Shown piece after piece: positions 21,900-32,915 of a stretch of 64,000 nt of DNA. Both the position numbers and the translations under genes were made by a program. The notes under the pieces were generated by a model. That model made no database searches. It had not been told where the DNA came from and saw only the letters and a program-made list of their open reading frames with translations. Location: the NCBI GenBank assembly GCA_021234155.1, contig JAJEKV010000038.1, positions 9,574,092 through 9,638,091 on the forward strand, given 5' to 3'. Each line of letters opens with the position of its first letter. Position 1 is the first letter of the stretch. Origin of the DNA: Isoetes taiwanensis (lineage: Eukaryota > Streptophyta > Lycopodiopsida > Isoetales > Isoetaceae).

Positions 21900-23484
21900 T
21901 CCTTTCTTCAATTGCAGCAGTTGGGTTTAAGGAAGCCAAATGATCCAGACCCAAAAAGAACAAATTCCTAGTTAAAGAATAGCATTGATAGAATAATCAT
22001 TTAAAGAATACACTTACAGAATAAAGATTTGCAGAATCACAGCCCCAAATGTTGCGTAGTATGCTGTAATTCGTCTGCTTAATCTTGTACGGGTGCATGC
22101 AAAAACCTGAGTACACAATATTAGAAACTATGAATCTGTAAAAATGATGGGTAACAATAACAAAATGAAGCAGGCATTTACTTATTCATTCTTTAACCAA
22201 CGGTATTTCAGCTTTAAACCAACAGTGGATACTTTGATAAACAGAAACGAAATACCTGGAAATGGAGGTACACTTGATATAGCCTGCAAAGCATTCATAG
22301 TTGTATAAAAATCATTAGTCATAGTCCAATTTTTTATTTTTGAAATAACAATGAAAGCACTCAGTTCTCAAAATCGACAAAGCGTCAACAACGGTGCAAA
22401 TCATTTTGGAGCAAAATATAGGAAGTTCAGACATATGAAGCACAGGAACTTATAATATAAAATAGAACTGGCAAAGGAAGAAAACCCTGGATCGAGCATT
22501 ACCAAGAGAAGTGTCTGCCTAGAAAACGTATTCAAGATTCTTTTCTCGGCATGCATGCACATAGGATTACAGATATACAGGTCCACAGGGAGAAAGCATG
22601 CCTCAGCAGAGAAGCTCAAGCATTGCAACACCCTAGCCTGCACGAAATTACAAAAATTTAGCTTCTTAAAAAGCAAAATTGGCGCAAACCTCAGCTTCAA
22701 GCTTAACTGCAAGCCCACTTCGTTATTCCTGAAAGATTAGCATTGATATTTAGTGCTGAACTACAAACTGCGATATTTCAAGAATACAAAAAAACCTGAG
22801 CTTTGATACAGAATCCTAAATCTGGCTCCTCCTCATGGCCGTGGATGAGGAGGGAAAAATGTACATCTACTGTCATCTCGCTTTCATTGCCAACGTTTTC
22901 TGTTGCAAAGCAGAGGCAGACTTAGAAAAGGCAAAGACATCCTTGAAAATAAATGACAGATTGTGCACAAATCCTTGCCTAAAGGGAAGAGGATTTATGT
23001 GATTTATTAAGCAAAAGCTCGTGATTGGGGATGAACTCAGAAAATAGAAACGGCAGATTCATCCATGAAAATGCACAAATAAATGCACAGGATATAGGGT
23101 GCTGGGTTTATACCTGCTTCAGCGACTTCTCTGCATTGCGATTCCTCTGCTTCAGTGACTCCGTTGCTGATTGTGACACAAACTGGCGATTTCAAAACTC
23201 GCTTTAGAGCCCCAAACGTTTTCAGATTTAAACTCCATTTTCTTAATCTGGGAAGGCAGAGGAGATTGCCACCCCATGATGTTTGCTGCTTGAAAATAGC
23301 GCTTCCCTCCTCTCCGCATCTCTGCAGTAAAAATTCGAGTCAATAACAAATCTACAAAGCTTAGAAATGTATGCGAGAAAGAAGGCAGCACCCAAATCTT
23401 CGAGCAAGTGCGAATAAGCGCCCTTTGGAGAAGGAAGGAGGATGGAATGAGATAGTGGTCATATCCGTAAGAGCTCGATTTCAA
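21900..23484 (-). pseudogene. Possible multi-exon gene or relic, unknown product
   Basis: On the minus strand several short blocks have good splice borders and coding-like content. About 23340-23115 could be a basic, Ser-rich N-terminus (transit peptide-like). About 22903-22800 reads ENVGNESEMTVDVHFSLLIH then GHEEEPDLGFCIKAQ. About 22280-22258 reads AISSVPPFPG. About 22108-22015 reads HPYKIKQTNYSILRNIWGCD. They join in consistent phase in places, but I do not recognise the protein and cannot show an intact frame. A chloroplast-targeted protein is one guess. Confidence 0.3.
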
Positions 23485-24429
23485 ATCCGGCAGCCCTAAT
23501 CGGCCCTAATCGGACGTGACGGCCAAAAATCACAAAGGGGAGGGAACGCCGCATGCGGCGTTACATGCGGGCGCTGGGGCACATTTCCCAACCCTAGTCT
23601 GCAAAAGAAAGACAAGCGGCCAAGCCGGCAATCGGCCGCTATCGACTAAGGAACCAACGTCTAAGGCGGAAAAAGGCGTCGAGAGCGCCACGCTTTGTCG
23701 ACCAAGTGATCTCGAGCGCAAATACCTACGAATATTGAAAGCAGGGACGAGGAGCATAAAATCGCAACCGTCTGGAAAAAGTATAGCGCCTTCTATCGAC
23801 CATGCCTCCCGACAGCCAGACAATGAAAAGGCCATTATGAAGTGCAGGCGGGCAAATTCAAAGTTCAAAATCTGGCGGGCAAATTCAAATTTCAAATTTG
23901 AGCGGTAGTGGCGAGGTTTCAGGCGTCTTGGCGGAATGACTCAAACTACTTAAAATTTATAATGGCGAACGAGCGGGAGAAACGGACGGGCGGGAAAATT
24001 CAAAATTTTTAAAATTTGTAGAAACGGACTAGCGGGCGGGAAAAATCGAAATTTTCAAAATTTCGAGAGACGGACGGGCGCAAATTTGAATAGACAAAGC
24101 AAGGGTAAAATTGGTTTTTTTTTTTTCCCCGACTTTTCTTTTCTTTTTTTCTTTAGTCAATTTTCATTTTCAATTTCATTGTTCTTTTCTCCGGCCTCGC
24201 CTTAAGCCTTCGCGCCTGGCGCTTTGCACTCTCTCTCCTATTCAACCATTTTCTCTCTAGTGCTGTTGATCAAGGGGATTTCGAGAAAAAAAAAGTGGAG
24301 TAGGATTTATACGGTCCTGTACTTTTATACTTTTATACAATGGCGCAATCTTCGATCAAAATCCAGGAGCCAGGCTCAGGTTAGTATCTGTTGTTTCTAT
24401 TCTTATCGATTTGTAGTGTCTTGATGGTG

Positions 24430-24830
24430 GCGAAATGGCGCGGACGGACGCCATTTCATTAGGAGAAGGTGGGCTTGTAGCGACCTTTTCCTCCTATAGT
24501 TTATGAAATGGCGCTTGGAAAGCCATTTCCATAATGTCTGTTCATATTCTTGTAGAAGCGGACCCATAGAAGAGCAAATGGCGCAGGTGCGCCATTTAGT
24601 CTAAATGGCGCATCTGCGCCATTTGCTTTTCGAAGGGACCCATAATAGAGCAAATGGCGCAGGTGCGCCATTTGCTCTATTATATAAAAGCCATTTAGTC
24701 TGCGCCATTTAGACTAAATGGCGCACCTGCGCCATTTAGCTTTTATATAATAGAGCAAATGGCGTTGAGTGTATTTAGACTAAATGGCAATGCCATTTAG
24801 TCTAAAATGCCGATTTGTCGTTTTTAACTT
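24430..24830. repeat. Palindrome array 2, with nested hairpins
   Basis: The best-preserved array. The segment 24644-24681 is a 38-bp palindrome with perfect 18-bp arms around GG (core ATGGCGCAGGTGCGCCAT). A larger hairpin has perfect arms GCTCTATTATATAAAAGC (24674-24691) and its complement (24739-24756), enclosing further palindromes. TATATAA inside the arms could act as a TATA element for the gene 0.3 kb downstream; this is inference. Confidence 0.9.
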
Positions 24831-25068
24831 TCTAGCACATGCCATTTCTCTCACCATGCTTACCTCGCTTGCTAGTCTTAGTAGCCAAGAAATGGAACGT
24901 GGTGACTTCGAGGAGCATAGTTCTCTTTGGAAGGTCTTGGTGTATGGAGATCGTTAGAGCCATACCCTTGATCAAGGCATAGACCCAACCAAAGGGAGAC
25001 AAGAGGCTTGGTGAACTTTGCCTCCCTTGTCAAATCAGGTACAGGTGAAGAAGGAGCCTCATCCGTGG

Positions 25069-28000
25069 CCCAGATGGGCATCATTGTCAACATGAGGGAA
25101 GTCAAGAAACAAGGAAGACTTGACTTTCTTGGTTGCACAGTGGAAGATCCGGTCCCGGCAAAGATTGATCTCTATTGCATGGATTGGCAAAGGTATACGA
25201 GCCCGCAATGATGGAGTCCAAAGATGAAGGACCAAGCACCGCCGGCCAAGAAAAAGTTGGTCACCGCCATCTTATGAGTCCAGAGCAAGCGGATATCAAA
25301 GGCACGATAGAGATCCTCAAAGGATTCCCGATATTCTGCGGAGGCAATGGACATGTCAAAAACTCCGTGGTCCTACATTGTAAGAGCGAAGATCTCGTGC
25401 AACATGCCAAAGAATAATGGATAGTGGATGGTCTGGCCGGGAGATGCAGAGAAAAGGTGTAAAACTAAACAAGCCACCAAAGTCGGCAAAGGAACAAAAA
25501 CAGTGGAGGTGGTGAAGTACCACAGGGGAGACGTAACAAGAAGAAGGACGAGACGCTGAGAAAGGGGAGGAGCATAAGGATGAGAAGAGGATGAGGCCGA
25601 TGCTCACAAACATGATTCTCTCCCGTGAAGTCCACCGAGAAGCCTCGGGAGCGATGGAAGCCTGGCCGATAGTGACCGCACTATTAGTGACAATAAGGAG
25701 GCTACAAAGCACATATAAAAAATGTAGCATCCACGCAGATAGCACTCCAAAGAAAGAGAAAGCCGAAACCAAAGCACGGATAAGGGCGGGGAAATTACAA
25801 AGATTGCAGATCTTCAAGTGCCCGAGGAACTAAAGATGGACCGTGGCCCAGAAGAAGAAATGGCAGAGGAAACACTAAAGAAAATACAAAAGCACGGCCA
25901 CATGTTCCCCCTTCCACCTAATATGACCGCCAGGGTTATTAACCCCGAGCATGTTAGGAGGCTCTGCAAATCATTTGTTGAGGATCCACACCCGGTATTC
26001 ACTCCAGCAGATGTAGTGCCCTTTGATCCGGATACAAAGGAGTTGCCGAAGGTGGGTCACGTGAATCAATTTGATTAGGAAAAGATTTTATATTATCAAT
26101 GGTAATCATTTGGTCGCCGCCGCTTTCATTTCGTGTGCAAGTTAAGTGGGGGATGAGGATGCTAGAGCCGAGCTCGGCAAGATCTATGTCTATAGAATAT
26201 CACGAGTTCTTTACGGAGAGATCGGTGACTGGACCTTCCCATTTCCGGTGTGGATGTGAATGATATAGTAGCAAAGACCTGCCTTCAAGGAACCATATGT
26301 GGATCAGATCCACCATCTTCGCAAGCAGTACCAGGAATGCGGAAGACCAGCCCCTGCTGGTAAAGGACAGTCAAGAAGTGACGAGTACAAGGTACGGTTA
26401 CGTCTCCTTAGCCATACATTTATCGAAATGGCGCAGCTGCGCCATTTGAGTTGAAATAAACAGCAAGCGCGCCATTTGATGTAAATGGCGCATTGCGCCA
26501 TTTGATGTAAATAATGACTGCGCCATTAGATGTAAATAGCAACATTTGAAATTCTAAAATCGCCGAGTTCTCTTGCAGCACTACCTTGAAATGGCAGACA
26601 AGATTCTGAGGGGCAAACACACGAAGGATGTCAATCGGTTTGTCTTCATGCCAGATGATGTCTATGCACTCTTCCGCCAGATGTGGAACAAATGGAGGAA
26701 GGGAGAACTTAAGGACAACAGGGGTCAACCTATAGTAATCAATTTTGCTAAAGACAAAGATTACCGGTGACAACTACCTTAGATGCATGAGGGGCTTGGA
26801 CTATGATGATTGTAGAAAGGTCCTCAAGAAACTTTAAGCGGGATATATATCGTCAAAGTCACCTCGCATTACAAAGGCGATAATTTCTTCAAGGCGAGGG
26901 CGAGAATTTAAGAGTACTTGCTTACATGAAGGAGGAGATCTCGCACTTCATTGCGGATCAAATTGGCACTAAGTACAAGAAATTCGAGGACCTACGGAAA
27001 GCCACAGACCACTTCTCAGATAAAGCACTTCTGGCTTGGGGGGTATGCCACCATAAGTGGGTACAGGAAGGAATACTCAAAGAGGGAGTTCATGGTAACA
27101 TGCCATTCTCCTTGGCCAGGTCCATTCGAAAAATCCTTGACTGAAATAGAAAAGGACCCGCCAAGATGGTTTGTGGAGCAATGCAATCGCGGGATTCCGA
27201 GCGAACATGCGGTTCTACACCGCCAAAGATGATATGTTTAGATGCAAGGCGACTTACTCCGCTTGGAAAAGTGAGATCAGAATCGGCGTTCTTCGATAAA
27301 GTCTCATAGATGGCGATGTAGAGACATATTGATTCTATGTTTCACGTGGTAGGAGCATAACTTACTATTTGCCGTCGCGCTTTGAAAGACTAGAATCCGG
27401 TCAAGAGTGTTTGTAGGAATCTATGAAGAGGAGACTGGAGCTGTGTGTGGTTCAGAATCAAAGAGCCACAAGCTCTTCTATTTGCTACGAGGATTTCGCA
27501 TTGACGGGAGAGCCCCGACTAAGACACGGACCTCGCTATATGGCGACCATCCTAGAAAGCTCCTTAAATTCCTCCTATTCCTAAGGAAGCCATCGGAAGT
27601 GAGGCTTATGTTATGGCTAAAAACTCATGCAAGACAAAGTTTAAGTGGAGTTGGCGGGGTATGGAGGGAGAATATCCGGGTGCATAAACAGATTGGTCCC
27701 AGAATCGTTCTACCTTGTTGATAAGCTCTGCCCTCAAGGTAACATCGTACTAGATTTCTTCTCTAGTGGAGTCTTCTCTAGGGCATCCCTTCATGTAGGA
27801 AGAATCAGTGTGACATACGAGCATAACTTAGGAAAGATGAAATGCGTAGCGGGCATTCTGGGTAGGGTCGAGAACGTCATGTACCCCTCAAAGGCCATTG
27901 ACCAACGCCAATGGGAAGTCTTGACTTTGCAAGATGGTGAATCTCAGAAGGGGGCAGACGAAGAAGCTTCTCATACAGAGAAAGGTGAGACGTCGGGCCA

Positions 28001-28130
28001 AGCCGAGCAGAGCGGGGATCAAATTGATCGGCATAAAATTAACCGGATGATTATGAGAAAGTCTCTAATGAACACTTCGGCAATGACTATTAAAAAAATT
28101 CTGTGTTTTGAAAAATTGTATCTTATATAA
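25069..28130 (+). pseudogene. ParB-like plus DNA-methyltransferase-like protein, copy 2, broken
   Basis: Starts MGIIVNMREVKKQGRLDFLG at 25069, then frameshifts. The intact stretch 25818-26050 matches the ParB-like region of copy 1 almost exactly. An intron (donor after GAGTACAAG at about 26391, acceptor TTGCAG at 26578) leads to KHTKDVNRFVFMPDDVYALF and to ENLRVLAYMKEEISHFIADQ. Near the end, from 27735, GNIVLDFFSSGVFSRASLHV then GRISVTYEHN fits the motif I region (VLDPFxGSGT...A..LGR...GxE) of beta-class N4/N6 DNA methyltransferases, where this motif is C-terminal. A clear catalytic (D/N/S)PP(Y/W) motif was not found in the broken middle. Many frameshifts coincide with CAG/CTG sites and might be sequence errors. 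Methyltransferase assignment is tentative. Confidence 0.45.
26426..26545. repeat. Palindromes inside the intron of copy 2
   Basis: A perfect 22-bp palindrome (26426-26447, core ATGGCGCAGCTGCGCCAT) and three decayed ones lie between the splice donor and acceptor. Retention of the motif inside an intron shows it spread through the element, not only its leader. Confidence 0.8.
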
Positions 28131-28186
28131 TATTTCTATTAATATATATCTACATGGTCTTCTGAAAATATGTGTTATCTATAGCA

Positions 28187-28570
28187 AAATGGCGCGAGAG
28201 CACTATTTGCTTGGTCTTCACGTTCACGCAAATAGCGCGCCTGCACTATTTGCTCGCTCTACATCTTGAAGTAAAATAGCCACCGCACTATTTGCTGTTT
28301 GTTTTCACGTTCAAGCAAATAGCTACCGCACCATTTGCTTCCTTTCACGTTAAAGCAAATAGCGCGTTTGCGCTATTTGCTTTGTGCTTATTTCTAAGGT
28401 AAAGGAGCGGCCGCGCCATTTTGTTTGCTTGCTGGGCGCTTTTTGGCAATTTAATATCTGCTTTTGTGGTTCTCGGGCCGCTTTTCCTCATACTTTCCAA
28501 GTAAATGGCGCCATAATTTTTGCATGATAACTGGTTTCTTTTTAAGCAAATAGTGCCATATCTAGCCATA
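28187..28570. repeat. Palindrome array 3 (variant AAATAGCGC...GCGCTATTT)
   Basis: At least six units in the 3' flank use the variant AAATAGCGCG(N)CGCTATTT, for example near 28356-28380, separated by TTCACGTTCA(A/C)G linkers. Similar spacing (about 45-55 bp) to the 5' arrays, but with A for G in the core, so this array has its own consensus. Confidence 0.8.
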
Positions 28571-28639
28571 AATGTGTGATAAAACAGGGAAGAAACTGAT
28601 TTCACGAGAAATTGGAATCACGAAATTTCCAACTTTAAT

Positions 28640-30300
28640 GAAACTCTGCTTAATACACATAAATTTGAATTCGCATTAGTGGAATTCAAAATTCTTGAAT
28701 TCCTATACACCAAAATAGGGGCTTTTAAAACAGAACATCTTCAACTTTTACTCGTTGCACTATGTTGCCCCACATATACTCTTAATCCAAACCGAGTTTA
28801 GTGATTTCAAGTTCTACCATTAGCAAATGGAACTTCAAAATAGGCTGTGAAATTTTGGCTTGGGATATTAATATGAGACATATTTAAATACGAGACATGA
28901 AACATGGAAATCAATCTTGTTAATCTAGGATTTTCCAAAGCAGAGAAAAAAGGGGGTATTTTTTCTAGGTGATTCCCCCCAAGGGCTTCCGGCCACCGAA
29001 AAAGAAATACTGATTTTCTAAAAATCCGAAAAGCTTTTCTGGAGCATAATTTCAATTTTCAATTTTGACCTTTTCAATCTCTGCATATCGATATCACTCC
29101 TACCAATTTATGACCGTTTCAAAATCCATTGTCGTTTGCCTCAAAATCAGAGCTTCACCCACTTTGCGGGAGGAGGAAATTTGCATCATAGCTTTTGTGT
29201 TGCTGCTCAGAGACGGTTTTCCTATAGCAGAGATATCATCTTAGACATTTCTTTATCCATGAAAGAGTTGTTTCTCTGGTGGAGTTCTTATGGGGACATT
29301 CGTGGATTGTTCTGCAGTTATATAGGGGTTATTTCATCTATTGCCCAAAGTCTCATCCTTCCAACCTGAAGGCTGCAAAACAGGAATGATCTTTTTTTTT
29401 TTTTTTTTTTTTAATAAGCTGCATCAAGGTAAATTTTAGTTCTGAGTTGAGGTGGGAGAACATTTTATGATTATTAGATCAAACAAGAATATGACATATT
29501 CTAGATAATAATAGTTTTGCTTTGGATGGGAAATTTTTTTATGGTGATTTCAGAAGATTAAAGAATATTCTAGTTTACTTTGGATGATTGTATCACAGGG
29601 GATTCACCTTTGATTGGCATATAACCCATGAGAATTCATTGGAAGGTTCTTTTTAGACCATTTTCATACGCATGCTTAGGGGTTAGGGGTGTTTTTAAGC
29701 ACTAATTTAGTGCAAAATTTAACTAAGAGGGCTCAATTGCCTTTTTAAAATGCATACACAAGGGAGGTTTTTTGCTACCCTTCGAATGCAGATGCCATAT
29801 TCCCCTTATGTATGTGTTTTACTTTGTACCTATTGCAGATGTCTAACAATATTTGTTCCATTGTCAACTAAACGAACCCTGGACTACCACAGTCGTCAGA
29901 TCCGTTGATCCTACAACCTGCCCAGACTGTACTTTGGAGCCTTTGGGCACCTCTCGTTTTGCTAATGGTCTTTTATGATTGGGCGCGCTTATGATTTTGA
30001 AATGTGAAATACGAGTTTGCCTAAGGTTTTGATGGAATATCAAGTCTCTATACGGCTTCGCCTAAGGTTTTAGATAATGAAATACGGGGCTCAAAGTTCT
30101 ACCAAAATAACTCAATGTTCTAATAAAATACTTTAACCAATCTAACCAGTAAGGTAACGTGATATTTTTTATCTTAAATCTCTGATTTTTTTTTATAATA
30201 ACTCATTCAATTATTTTAAGGATATGGTCTATGGTTTCAAGAATTATATCCATATCAAATCCCCGTGGAACCCCCTGTTATTTTGCTACATATTCTAAAC
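28640..30300. repeat. Block X, copy 1 (duplicated non-coding filler)
   Basis: About 1.7 kb that is 80-90 per cent similar by eye to 34930-36760. Starts TAAATTTGAATTCGCA. It carries a T(22) tract at about 29391-29412 where copy 2 has 290 bp of extra sequence. Contains a decayed SINE-like part at 30060-30160 and an internal duplication CCTGGACTACCACAGTCG (29879 and 30310). No credible gene. Confidence 0.7.
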
Positions 30301-30368
30301 GAGGCGCATCCTGGACTACCACAGTCGTTGGATCCGTTGGTCCTACGGCCCAAACCGTATGTTGGAGC

Positions 30369-30763
30369 CTATGAATAGAATAGAATAGAATAGAATGGAC
30401 ATCTCTCTTTTCGCTTATGGGTATTTATGATTGGGGGCGGCGAAGGCTTCCAGTAAACTGCGATGTAGTCACTAAAAAAAGGCATCTCTGCCTGTAAACA
30501 ACATCATCACATGTATTTATTTTTTCTTCTGCTTTGTGCACAAATCAAAGCGAACCATACATAATTTAACTTACCTCTGAAGTTTTCTGAACAAAAAGAC
30601 CTGTCTTCCCTCCCGCCAATGCCCTGTATTCTTTTGCTTGTGCTCCTCCTGCACAAAATTCAGTTAATTTTTGTTTTCCAATCGTATTTCATTCACAAAC
30701 ATACTTATCGGAATAAGTCAAAGTTATAAGAAGAATTGCAAGCACAACTTTTGTTTCTGCCAT
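30369..30763 (-). pseudogene. Secreted peptide precursor, copy B (splice donor mutated)
   Basis: Same three-exon layout as copy A: 30763-30709, 30648-30575 and 30491-30369. Exon 1 still encodes a signal peptide (MAETKVVLAILLITLTYS, two residues shorter). Exon 2 is nearly identical. The first splice donor has changed from GTAAGT to ATAAGT, so normal splicing should fail unless another donor is used. Exon 3 keeps AEMPFFSDY but then diverges (SDYIAVYWKPSPPPIINT) and runs into an (ATAGA)n microsatellite before a stop at 30371-30369. The TRIM retrotransposon sits 142 bp upstream of its start codon. Probably a pseudogene. Confidence 0.6.
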
Positions 30764-30904
30764 TGCTGCTTTTTTATAGTGTAAGTATTAGAAGCTTATT
30801 TGAAGCCTCACATTTCTTACTCTCGAATTTATTAGCATGAGAGCTTCCATTCATTATTGACTTAGCTTTCTCCATCCCTACATTAAAAATCTTATCTGAA
30901 TTCC

Positions 30905-31374
30905 TGTAACGTTCCTAACCGACATACCCTTAACCAACTGGGCAAAACCATCTAGACGTTTATGAGTAGTCGCTTCTACCCATTTATGCCGGTGTCTCGA
31001 GAATGCCTCACACGCACATTCAAGGTTCGAATACTCGAGAGGTCTACCATGGGCCTGTTACAGTCTCTCCCACTAGAACTATGCTCGTCCTCGAGCATCC
31101 AAGGCTATACCATGTCTATGTCATACCATGTCACAATGATTACCAAGTCTTTGCAAAATATCAATGCATACAAGCACCTATAGAGACTCCAACTCGAGAT
31201 CTGCTCTGATACCAACTGTAACGTTCCTAACCGACATGCCCTTAATCAACTGGGCAAAACCATCTAGACGTTTATGAGTAGTCGCTTCTACCCATTTATG
31301 GCGGTGTCTCGGGAACGCCCCACAGGCACATTCAAGGTTCGAATACTCGAACGGTCTACCATGGGCCCGTTACA
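30905..31374 (-). mobile_element. TRIM (terminal-repeat retrotransposon in miniature), 470 bp
   Basis: Two 158-bp direct LTRs (30905-31062 and 31217-31374) begin TGTAACG and end GTTACA (plus strand) and are about 90 per cent identical. On the minus strand the 5' LTR is followed after 2 bp by the primer-binding site TGGTATCAGAGC (31214-31203), complementary to initiator tRNA-Met, and a purine tract AGTGGGAGAGAC (31074-31063) precedes the 3' LTR. Internal region 154 bp, no ORF. A 5-bp target duplication ATTCC flanks it (30900-30904, 31375-31379). A complete TRIM, necessarily mobilised in trans. Confidence 0.93.
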
Positions 31375-31450
31375 ATTCCTATACACCAAAATAAGCACAT
31401 TCTTAGTGGAATTCAAAATTCTTGAATTCCTATACACCAAAATAACCACG
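31375..31450. repeat. Truncated start of block X
   Basis: The sequence around GGAATTCAAAATTCTTGAAT and CCTATACACCAAAATA matches the first 70 bp of block X (28675-28720 and 34950-34990). Together with the TRIM's position, this shows that a gene-X order also followed peptide copy B. Confidence 0.6.
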
Positions 31451-31759
31451 ACACATCCCTTTTCAAGCATATGCATCACACACATCTGGCTGGCATCACT
31501 TCCTTCATCTGAAGGGATATCTTCTGAATCAAATAAGCATAAAAATGATTGGGGGGTCTAGGGGGGAAATGAATACAGTGGGATAGACCATGGTCCCATG
31601 GCACTGATGTCTAAAAGGAGCAGGATCATGAAAAAAGGGTAGAAAAATGTCTCCCTGTAAGATGTCCTGTATTATGATTTCATGTGTCATATTGGTGGAT
31701 TGGTGGCTTATCTTGACCATGGCGGGCAATAATTACAAACAGGAAACACAAATAGGAAG

Positions 31760-32296
31760 CATGGGCTTTGAGAGTCAGTCTATGGAATGCACATGGACTA
31801 ACTCAGTTAAAGATGAATGCAACTCTGGAGATTTGGAAATATCAGGACATATTATGTTTCACAGAAACTTGGACTCACCAATTTCGTTTTCCTCCTGACT
31901 TACCTGGTTTTGTGTTATTAGGCGAAGTTTGGAATGAAAAAGTGAAAGGAGCAGGACGTAGTTTTGGAGGAGTTGTTGTGTATAAAAGAGCTAACACAAC
32001 ATATGAAATTCAAGTCATGAAACACGACTCTAATAACCAGTACATATGGATGCGAATAAGTGGAAATTGGCAGCAATTATTTCTTGCTGCATGTTACTTT
32101 GCCCCATAAAATTCCACCATTTACAACAGACCGAAAATGGATAGGGAGAACTCTTTTGGAAACTTATGCTCAGATACTTTTTGAATACTCCTCACAAGGT
32201 GAGGTGTTCATTGCAGGAGATTTCAATGGGCGTACAGGCAGCCAACAAGCCAAGGAACATGCAGATGAATCCCAACAAAATGTTCTGGAGATGTAA
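31760..32296 (+). pseudogene. LINE fragment: AP-endonuclease domain
   Basis: Two overlapping frames together read LWNAHGLTQLKMNATLEIWK, ILCFTETWTH, GGVVVYKRANTTYEI, LFLAACYFAP and, after a frameshift near 32100, GEVFIAGDFNGRTGS. This is the N-terminal endonuclease/exonuclease/phosphatase (APE) domain of a non-LTR retrotransposon, with the conserved N (WNA), E (TETW) and GDFN elements. No reverse transcriptase follows; the copy stops near 32296. Confidence 0.8.
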
Positions 32297-32299
32297 TAG

Positions 32300-32910
32300 G
32301 AATTAAACCTCCAAAGATCCATTGGCCAGAATACTCCTTTTTTCTTAAAAGAAACAGGACTTGAGGAACACACCTAAGTAGCCCCATCCTGCAAGATAAT
32401 TACCTCGCCACCACTGCAATCTGTTCATGTAAGTTTGCTGATGACAAAAAAAAAGAGAGTATTCTAGCATTCCGGTATGTTGAGCTTGATTGTGCAATCT
32501 TTGTTGCTGGATCGAATCACGGTTGCCATGGTTTTTGCAAGGCGGTGCCCTAAAAAAAATAGCTGCTGTGAGAGAGGAAAAAGCGACGCCATCACCACTG
32601 AAACTCGGCAGGCGTGCCTGACCTAGCAAAATCATGGCAACGGCTATGGCAGCGGATAGCTAAGGCAGTGCTCCCCTGTCAATAGCAGAGAATTTTGCAG
32701 CTTTTTTCCACTATTTTTTCCCCCCATTGGTGAAAATGAATTATATAAGTGTAGATAAACATTTGAATGTAAGATTTCATATTTAATTTGCACAGGTTTT
32801 GATAATGCTAACATGACCACATATCATTAACAACATTGCTTGTAAGCATAATGGGCATGGTCATGATGCCATTCATCTTTTTCTCAGCAGCGCATTTATC
32901 TAAACTTCAT
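32300..32910. other. Non-coding, nothing recognised
   Basis: Mixed-composition sequence after the LINE fragment without supported genes or repeat structure. Confidence 0.5.
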
Positions 32911-32915
32911 TCCAG

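Larger units (their letters stand above)
23601..28600 (+). mobile_element. ParB/methyltransferase-like element, copy 2 (longer copy)
   Basis: About 5 kb: the shared leader from 23601, palindrome array 24430-24830, broken coding region 25069-28130 with a palindrome-bearing intron, then a 3' palindrome array to about 28570. Copy 1 matches only up to about 26295. Long identical stretches alternate with short scrambled clusters that sit at CAG/CTG sites. Boundaries are set by homology on the left and by the last palindrome on the right; no terminal inverted repeats or target duplication found. Confidence 0.55.

Noticed and set aside
14938-28570. Regularly spaced palindromes as a CRISPR array
   Set aside because: Repeats vary in sequence and spacing, spacers are not unique, no cas genes are present, and the context is a plant nuclear genome.
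16637-28600. Bacterial or phage contamination as source of the ParB-like ORF
   Set aside because: The copies contain a spliceosomal intron, are dispersed, and are embedded among plant transposons with the same composition.
28345-29369. Minus and plus ORFs of 77-86 codons
   Set aside because: They span element and block X borders and show no domain content; the plus ORF is not preserved in frame in block X copy 2.
30905-31374. Solo LTR or tandem duplication
   Set aside because: Primer-binding site, purine tract and target duplication make it a complete TRIM.
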